Assembly (NCBI GenBank): GCA_003485185.1
Contig: DNAS01000169.1
Location: 4,289-11,142, forward strand
Source: Phycisphaerales bacterium
GTDB taxonomy: Bacteria; Planctomycetota; Phycisphaerae; SM23-33
Reading direction: 5' to 3'
DNA: 6,854 nt
Position numbers and translations under genes: made by a program
Shown here: piece by piece, positions 1 to 5,266 of the stretch
Position numbering within the stretch: position 1 is the first letter of the stretch
How the letters are laid out: each line of letters begins with the position of its first letter
Notes under the pieces: generated by a model
Seen by the model: the letters and a program-made list of their open reading frames with translations, nothing else
The model's database searches: none
What the model was told of the DNA's origin: nothing

Positions 1-25
1 TAGCCCCGGGCGGAAGCCCGGGGTA
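1..25 (+). repeat. Outer REP-like hairpin, left copy
   Basis: Stem CCCCGGGC (4-11) pairs with GCCCGGGG (16-23) around loop GGAA (12-15). The whole 25 bases are the exact reverse complement of 585-609. The first three bases are TAG, so this repeat could also carry the stop codon of a gene lying to the left; that cannot be checked here. Confidence 0.9.
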
Positions 26-45
26 AGAAGCGCGGAGAAAAAAAT

Positions 46-67
46 AAGCCCCGCCAGGGGCGTCTTG
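46..67 (+). repeat. Inner REP-like hairpin, left copy
   Basis: Stem GCCCC (48-52) pairs with GGGGC (57-61) around loop GCCA. The 22 bases are the reverse complement of 543-564 except for one base in the loop. The last base is the first G of the GGGGAG ribosome-binding site of the transposase gene, so the repeat abuts the translation start region. Confidence 0.85.
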
Positions 68-78
68 GGGAGAAGAAC

Positions 79-531
79 ATGGCCCACACTTATACGAGCT
101 TCCTGTGTCACGGCGTGTTCTCCACCAAACAGCGACGCCCTCTGCTTTCGCCGGACATGATGCCGGAGCTGGCGCAAGTGGCAGGCGGGATTCTCCGAAA
201 AAGAGACTGCAAACTGCTTGCGATGAATGGACCGGCGGATCATGTGCATCTTCTGGGAATCCTGCATCCCAAACATGCATTCAGCGATTTGTTCCGGGAC
301 GTCAAGGCGATAACATCGAACTGGATTCACGAGAGCTTCCCGGCGATGCGAAATTTCGCCTGGCAAGCAGGATACAGCGCCTTCTCAGTGAGCCAATCGC
401 AGTTCGGAGCCGTGAAAAATTATATTGCCCGGCAGGAAGAGCACCATCGAAAGCGGAGCTTCGAGGAAGAACTGATCGCGCTGCTGGAAAAGCACGGAAT
501 CGAGTACGATCGGAAATACGTGTTTGATTAG
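79..531 (+). CDS. REP-associated tyrosine transposase (IS200/IS605-type Y1 HUH)
   Basis: This is a 150-residue single-strand DNA transposase of the Y1_Tnp family. Such enzymes nick and rejoin hairpin-marked single-stranded DNA through a covalent tyrosine link. The HUH metal-binding motif is visible as DHVHLL (His55, Val56, His57). The likely catalytic tyrosine is Tyr115 in KNYIARQEEHH; the Gln-Glu-Glu-His-His stretch after it and the preceding AFSVSQSQ are typical of the RAYT branch. Length and both motifs look intact, with no frameshift. The start at 79 is supported by GGGGAG (67-72), six bases upstream. By my count, sampled 60-base lines are 50-55% GC, against 72-75% in gatB, which suggests acquisition from elsewhere or different codon selection. 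The gene lies between inverted hairpin repeats that are probably its substrates. RAYTs are often single-copy and domesticated, so active mobility is not implied. Confidence 0.92.
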   Translation: MAHTYTSFLCHGVFSTKQRRPLLSPDMMPELAQVAGGILRKRDCKLLAMNGPADHVHLLGILHPKHAFSDLFRDVKAITSNWIHESFPAMRNFAWQAGYSAFSVSQSQFGAVKNYIARQEEHHRKRSFEEELIALLEKHGIEYDRKYVFD

Positions 532-542
532 CGCCTGCAGAG

Positions 543-564
543 CAAGACGCCCCTGACGGGGCTT
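543..564 (+). repeat. Inner REP-like hairpin, right copy
   Basis: Stem GCCCC (549-553) pairs with GGGGC (558-562) around loop TGAC. It is inverted relative to 46-67, with a single mismatch (A at 556 in the loop). It starts 11 bases after the transposase stop codon. No T-run follows, so it is not a convincing intrinsic terminator. Confidence 0.85.
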
Positions 565-584
565 TGAAAAAGAGAACGCCCGCG

Positions 585-609
585 TACCCCGGGCTTCCGC
601 CCGGGGCTA
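585..609 (+). repeat. Outer REP-like hairpin, right copy
   Basis: Stem CCCCGGGC (587-594) pairs with GCCCGGGG (599-606) around loop TTCC. It is the exact reverse complement of 1-25. Perfect conservation over 25 bases, including the flanking TA and CTA, points to recent origin or active maintenance. Confidence 0.9.
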
Positions 610-612
610 ACA

Positions 613-632
613 AAGACGGCCCTGGCGGGCCT
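613..632 (+). repeat. Third inner-type hairpin, diverged copy with a compensated stem change
   Basis: This matches 545-563 in the same orientation at 16 of 19 aligned bases. Stem GGCCC (618-622) pairs with GGGCC (627-631) around loop TGGC. Two of the three differences are the two partners of one stem pair (C550-G561 becomes G619-C630). The third is a loop base, where this copy agrees with the left inner repeat. Base pairing is therefore preserved. Confidence 0.7.
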
Positions 633-685
633 GAACAACAACTGCGGCGAGACGGAAACGATGCGGAGCGTGAGCGAGTGACGAC

Positions 686-2164
686 ATGAGCGAAACGAAC
701 GAGACGATCAAACCCGTGGTCGGGCTGGAGATTCACGTCGAGCTGGCGACGGCGACGAAGATGTTCTGCCGCTGCCGCAACCGCTTCGGCGACCCGCCCA
801 ACACCCACGTCTGCCCGGTCTGCATCGGAATGCCCGGCGTGCTGCCGGTGATGAACCGCCAAGCCGTCGAATACGCCATGAAGGTCGGCCTGGCCCTGCA
901 CTGCACGGTGGCGGGCTTCACCAAGTGGGACCGCAAGAGCTACTACTACCCCGACCTGCCGAAGAACTACCAGATTAGCCAGTACGACCTGCCGCTCAGC
1001 GCCGACGGGTTCCTGGAAGTCCCCCTGCCCGACGGGACGACCAGGAAAATCCGCGTCCGCCGGGCGCACCTGGAAGAGGACGCCGGCAAGAACATCCACG
1101 ACAAGGCCTCGCACACCGGCGTGGACCTGAACCGCGCGGGCGTGCCGCTGCTGGAGATCGTCTCCGAGCCGGACATGAACGCCGTGGAGGAGGTGCTCGC
1201 CTACGCGCGGGCCATGCAGCGCCTCGTCCGCTGGCTGGGCGTCAGCGAGGCGAACATGCAGATGGGCCACATGCGGTTCGAGCCGAACATCAACCTGCAC
1301 ATCACGCGCGGCGGGCGGACGTTCAAGACGCCCATCTGCGAAGTCAAGAACCTCAACAGCTTCCGCGCCCTGGAGCGGACCGTCGCCTACGAGATCCAGC
1401 GCCAGCACGCCGAGTGGCAGGCGAACCCCGAGGGATACTCCATCGACAAGGTGGGCAAGGAAAACCGCGGATACGACGACGAAGCCGGCGTGACCGTCTT
1501 CCAGCGGGAAAAGGAAGAGGCGCACGATTACCGCTACTTCCCCGACCCGGACCTGGCCCCGGTGCTCGTCAGCGACGAGTGGCGCGGCGGACTGGCGGCG
1601 CAGATCGGCGAGCTGCCGCTGGCCCGGCGGGCGCGGTACATGGAGCGATACGCCCTGAGCTTCAAGGAGGCCGACGCCCTCACCCAGGACGCCCCGACGG
1701 GCGACCTTCTGGACACAGCCGTCACCGACGGCGCCGACGCCAAGCGCTGCGCCAACCTGCTGCTGGGGCGCGGCGCGGCGATCGCCAACGACCGCGGCTA
1801 TTCCATCGCCGAGGTGGGCGTGACGGCGGGGCAACTGGCCGAGTTGGCAAAGATGCTCTCGGGCGGCGAGGTGAACGCGACGGCCGCCGACAAGATCTTC
1901 GTGAAACTCGCCGAGACCGGCGGCTCGCCCCGCCAGGTGGCGGAGGCGGAAGGCCTGCTGGCCGTCAGCGACGCCGGGCAGATTTCCGCCTGGGTAGACC
2001 AGGCCATCGCGGCGAACCCCAAGGCAGTCGAGGACGTCCGCTCCGGCGGTAAGAGCCAGAAAAAGGCCTTCGGGTTCCTGATGGGGCAGGTGATGAGGCT
2101 GTCGGGGGGCGCTGCCGCCCCGGCCGAGGTCCAACGCCTCCTCCAGCAGAAACTGGGTTCCTAG
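686..2164 (+). CDS. gatB: Asp-tRNA(Asn)/Glu-tRNA(Gln) amidotransferase subunit B
   Basis: GatB is the tRNA-binding kinase/transamidase subunit of the cytoplasmic GatCAB complex. The complex converts misacylated Glu-tRNA(Gln) and/or Asp-tRNA(Asn) to the amide form using ammonia released by GatA. The 492 residues match the usual family length. The N-terminal core starts at VVGLEIHVEL (11-20), followed by the family cysteines in MFCRCRN (Cys28, Cys30) and CPVCIGMPG (Cys43, Cys46). The GatB signature lies at 146-163 (DLNRAGVPLLEIVSEPD). HDYRYFPDPDLAPV (280-293) is also diagnostic. The C-terminal YqeY-like tRNA-binding domain ends with GFLMGQVMRLSGG and a final KLGS. The start at 686 is forced: an in-frame stop (671-673) lies just upstream with no other start codon between, and the conserved core begins 10 residues in. 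No good Shine-Dalgarno is seen. gatA and gatC are absent from the window; if they lie to the left, the RAYT unit separates them from gatB. Confidence 0.97.
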   Translation: MSETNETIKPVVGLEIHVELATATKMFCRCRNRFGDPPNTHVCPVCIGMPGVLPVMNRQAVEYAMKVGLALHCTVAGFTKWDRKSYYYPDLPKNYQISQYDLPLSADGFLEVPLPDGTTRKIRVRRAHLEEDAGKNIHDKASHTGVDLNRAGVPLLEIVSEPDMNAVEEVLAYARAMQRLVRWLGVSEANMQMGHMRFEPNINLHITRGGRTFKTPICEVKNLNSFRALERTVAYEIQRQHAEWQANPEGYSIDKVGKENRGYDDEAGVTVFQREKEEAHDYRYFPDPDLAPVLVSDEWRGGLAAQIGELPLARRARYMERYALSFKEADALTQDAPTGDLLDTAVTDGADAKRCANLLLGRGAAIANDRGYSIAEVGVTAGQLAELAKMLSGGEVNATAADKIFVKLAETGGSPRQVAEAEGLLAVSDAGQISAWVDQAIAANPKAVEDVRSGGKSQKKAFGFLMGQVMRLSGGAAAPAEVQRLLQQKLGS

Positions 2165-2195
2165 CCCCAAGAGGGCGAAAGTTGCCCTCGGGGGT
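2162..2195 (+). terminator. Hairpin overlapping the gatB stop codon (weak terminator or REP-like element)
   Basis: CCCC (2165-2168) and GAGGGC (2171-2176) pair with GCCCTC (2184-2189) and GGGG (2190-2193), leaving an AA bulge on the left arm and a seven-base loop (2177-2183). No T-run follows, only TGCAGAAAAAC, so intrinsic termination would be weak. The outer arms, TAGCCCC at the left and GGGGT at the right, equal those of the outer RAYT repeat at 1-25, and the inner GGGC/GCCC core is also shared. It may therefore be a diverged REP-like element that supplies the stop codon. Confidence 0.5.
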
Positions 2196-2207
2196 GCAGA
2201 AAAACAG

Positions 2208-2236
2208 TTGAGTTTGCCGAGACGTTAGAACATACT
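2208..2236 (+). promoter_or_regulatory. Candidate sigma-70-type promoter of the coiled-coil gene
   Basis: TTGAGT (2208-2213) and CATACT (2231-2236) are separated by 17 bases. Each hexamer matches the consensus at four of six positions. It lies in an unusually AT-rich patch of the 202-base gap after gatB and would give a leader of about 120 bases. The placement is sensible but the match is only moderate. Confidence 0.4.
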
Positions 2237-2353
2237 AGCTGCCCGGTTATGACGGCCGCGAGTGGTCGCTGTCGGGATTTCCGGGTTGATTCGGCCTCAT
2301 CCATCGTTCCTGCGCCCGGGACCGGTATCGCCGCCTTCGCAACGAAATGTCAT

Positions 2354-2359
2354 TAGGAG
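2354..2359 (+). promoter_or_regulatory. Ribosome-binding site fixing the start at 2367
   Basis: TAGGAG ends seven bases before the ATG at 2367. It decides against the earlier in-frame ATG at 2262, which would add 35 residues in front of a basic N-terminus and membrane segment that are typical of a true N-terminus. Confidence 0.75.
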
Positions 2360-2366
2360 TTTTCGC

Positions 2367-3794
<1,428 letters not shown>

Positions 3795-3816
3795 GACTTG
3801 CGTTTATCGGAACCTG

Positions 3817-3853
3817 ACGGGCGGTCGGTGCGACACCGGCCGCCCGTTTTCTT
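3817..3853 (+). terminator. Rho-independent terminator after the coiled-coil gene
   Basis: ACGGGCGG (3817-3824) pairs with CCGCCCGT (3840-3847). The stem continues through a T-G wobble (3825/3839) and CGGTG/CACCG (3826-3830, 3834-3838), closed by a three-base loop CGA. The run TTTTCTT (3847-3853) follows directly. It starts 22 bases after the stop codon of the coiled-coil gene. Confidence 0.9.
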
Positions 3854-3867
3854 GCGCCCAAGAGCCT

Positions 3868-3896
3868 TTGACAAACCGCCCCTCCGTCGCTATGGT
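3868..3896 (+). promoter_or_regulatory. Sigma-70-type promoter of the aminotransferase gene
   Basis: A perfect TTGACA (3868-3873) lies 17 bases upstream of TATGGT (3891-3896), which matches the -10 consensus at four of six positions. Transcription should start near 3903 and give a leader of about 100 bases. The promoter sits just behind the preceding terminator, so the aminotransferase has its own transcript. Confidence 0.75.
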
Positions 3897-3989
3897 ATCG
3901 CCCACCCCGGCGGGCGCAAGGTATGTCTGCCCACCGGAACCCAAAAAGGCAGGAGGGGCGGCCCGGCTGCCCACCAAACAGCGAATCCC

Positions 3990-3994
3990 AGGAG
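3990..3994 (+). promoter_or_regulatory. Ribosome-binding site fixing the start at 4002
   Basis: AGGAG lies seven bases before the ATG at 4002. The reading frame is open back to 3798, but those upstream codons precede the predicted transcription start and overlap the terminator, so 4002 is the start. Confidence 0.8.
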
Positions 3995-4001
3995 CGAAAT
4001 C

Positions 4002-5186
4002 ATGAAATTATCCCAGCGGATTTCCCAGGTCGGCGCCAGCGCCACCCTCGCGGTGACCAACAAGGCCAAACAGATGAAGGCGCAGGGCATCGACGTCGTC
4101 AGCTTCGGCGCCGGCGAGCCGGACTTCGACACGCCCCAGTTCATCAAGGACGCCTGCATCGCGGCGCTCCAGGCAGGCGACACCAAGTACACCCCGCGCC
4201 AGGGCGCGGCGCTGACCAAGGCCATCGCCGCCAAGCTCGCGAGGGAAAACGACATTCACGTCGAACCCGACCAGGTGGCCGTCACGTTCGGCGGAAAGCA
4301 CGCCCTGTACGACCTCTGCCAGGTGCTGCTCGACCCGGGTGACAAGGCGCTGATCCCCGCCCCCTACTGGGTGAGTTATCCCGAGATGGTCAAGCTCGCC
4401 GGCGCCGAACCGGTCTTTCTGCCCGCGGCGCCGGAAAGCGGGTTCAAGATCACCCCGAAGCAACTGCTCGCTGCCGCCAAGGGCGCCAAACTGCTGATCC
4501 TCAACTCGCCGTCTAACCCGACGGGCGTGACCTACACCCCGGACGAGCTGAAGGCGCTGGCCAACGCGGTGCTCCAGACCGACCTGATCGTCATCTCCGA
4601 CGAGATTTACGAGAAGCTGATCTTCGGCGGCACGAAGTTCGTCTCGTTCGCCGCGCTGGACAAGCGCCTGCCGGAGCGCACGATCACCGTCAACGGCCTG
4701 GCCAAGACGTACAGCATGACAGGCTGGCGCCTGGGCTGGGCGGCAGGCCCGAAGGACGTCATCAAGGCGGTCAAGAACCTCATGAGCCACGAGACGACCG
4801 ACCCGGTGAGCTTCGCGCAGGCGGGCGCGCTGGCGGCCTACACCTCGCCGGAGGCTCCGCGCGCGGTGGAGGCGATGCGCGTCGAGTTCGAGAAGCGCGG
4901 GGCGCACATGGCCCGGCGGCTCAACGCGATTCCCGGCGTCCGCTGCGTCGAGCCGACCGGCGCGTTCTACTGCTTCCCCGACGTCAGCGCCCACTACGGA
5001 AAGACGATCGCGGGCGTGAAGGTGACGGATTCGCTGAGTTTCGCGGCGGCTGCCCTCGAGGCGGTGCAGGTGGCGCTGGTGCCCGGCGGGGCCTTCGGCG
5101 AGGACAAGTGCGTCCGCCTGAGCTTCGCCACGAGCACCGAGCAGATCGACCAGGGTCTCGACCGCCTGGCGAAGATGCTCAAGTGA
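4002..5186 (+). CDS. Class I PLP-dependent aminotransferase (aspartate/prephenate aminotransferase type)
   Basis: This 394-residue cytoplasmic fold-type I aminotransferase probably moves the amino group between aspartate or glutamate and 2-oxo acids. Motifs appear in the expected order: FGAGEPDFDTP near the N-terminus, KYTPRQG, GGKHALYDL (cofactor phosphate region), APYWVSYPEM, NSPSNPTG (168-175, with Asn172), SDEIYEKL (Asp200 and Tyr203 contact the cofactor), NGLAKTYSMTGWRLGW with the PLP lysine Lys235 and Arg243, and Arg372 in VRLSFATS, which should bind the substrate alpha-carboxylate. From memory, the order and spacing closely follow Thermus-type aspartate aminotransferases (subgroup I-beta). 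That group also contains prephenate aminotransferases of arogenate-route phenylalanine/tyrosine synthesis, and I cannot separate the two by eye, so no gene symbol is given. The length is normal and no key residue is missing. It has its own promoter and terminator. Confidence 0.93.
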   Translation: MKLSQRISQVGASATLAVTNKAKQMKAQGIDVVSFGAGEPDFDTPQFIKDACIAALQAGDTKYTPRQGAALTKAIAAKLARENDIHVEPDQVAVTFGGKHALYDLCQVLLDPGDKALIPAPYWVSYPEMVKLAGAEPVFLPAAPESGFKITPKQLLAAAKGAKLLILNSPSNPTGVTYTPDELKALANAVLQTDLIVISDEIYEKLIFGGTKFVSFAALDKRLPERTITVNGLAKTYSMTGWRLGWAAGPKDVIKAVKNLMSHETTDPVSFAQAGALAAYTSPEAPRAVEAMRVEFEKRGAHMARRLNAIPGVRCVEPTGAFYCFPDVSAHYGKTIAGVKVTDSLSFAAAALEAVQVALVPGGAFGEDKCVRLSFATSTEQIDQGLDRLAKMLK

Positions 5187-5210
5187 CCCCGCGGCGAAAG
5201 ATTCTCCGAC

Positions 5211-5248
5211 AACAAAAGCCCACGGAACGCATTCCGTGGGCTTTTGTT
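5211..5248. terminator. Bidirectional rho-independent terminator between convergent genes
   Basis: A perfect 17-bp stem (5211-5227 with 5232-5248) closes on the loop CGCA. On the plus strand it ends in CTTTTGTTTT, giving a T-run for the aminotransferase transcript. On the minus strand the complementary A-rich arm gives GCTTTTGTT for the TPR transcript. It lies 24 bases after the aminotransferase stop and 18 bases beyond the TPR stop, so one hairpin can serve both genes. Confidence 0.92.
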
Positions 5249-5266
5249 TTCCTTCATTCCGGCGCG

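Larger units (their letters stand above)
1..632 (+). mobile_element. RAYT (REP-associated tyrosine transposase) unit with nested inverted hairpin repeats
   Basis: The unit is a Y1/HUH transposase gene (79-531) bracketed by two nested pairs of inverted repeats. The outer pair (1-25 and 585-609) is perfect over 25 bases. The inner pair (46-67 and 543-564) matches at 21 of 22 bases. Each repeat is itself a hairpin. The outer and inner repeats are separated by exactly 20 bases on both sides (26-45 and 565-584), although the two spacers do not resemble each other. An extra inner-type hairpin follows at 613-632. This is the layout known for RAYT genes of the IS200/IS605 superfamily, which sit between inverted REP-like palindromes and do not have classical terminal inverted repeats with target duplications. 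The window starts at the first base of the left outer repeat, so more repeats could lie further left. Whether the unit moves as a whole or is a domesticated single-copy RAYT cannot be told from one copy. Confidence 0.85.

Noticed and set aside
585..609. Outer right hairpin as intrinsic terminator of the transposase gene
   Set aside because: The stem is strong but no T-run follows on either strand, and an identical inverted copy exists at 1-25, so it is better read as a repeat.
1..632. CRISPR-like or tandem-repeat array
   Set aside because: The repeats are few, inverted and palindromic and flank a transposase; there are no regular unique spacers.
302..2170. 622-codon open frame antisense to gatB and part of the transposase
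   Set aside because: It is an antisense shadow caused by GC-rich third positions. The sense strand encodes unmistakable GatB, and the antisense protein has Val/Arg/Gly/Leu-rich low-complexity content with no motif.
2262..2366. In-frame N-terminal extension of the coiled-coil protein
   Set aside because: The extension is Pro/Arg-rich, lacks a ribosome-binding site, and would bury the basic-then-hydrophobic N-terminus that follows a good TAGGAG at 2354.
3951..3956. Strong Shine-Dalgarno-like AGGAGG in the aminotransferase leader
   Set aside because: No ATG, GTG or TTG follows at a useful distance, so it cannot define a leader peptide.
3798..4001. In-frame N-terminal extension of the aminotransferase
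   Set aside because: It overlaps the terminator stem and lies largely upstream of the predicted transcription start. The conserved N-terminus begins at 4002 behind AGGAG.
4008..4994. 328-codon open frame antisense to the aminotransferase
   Set aside because: It has the same cause: the aminotransferase motifs on the sense strand explain the region fully.
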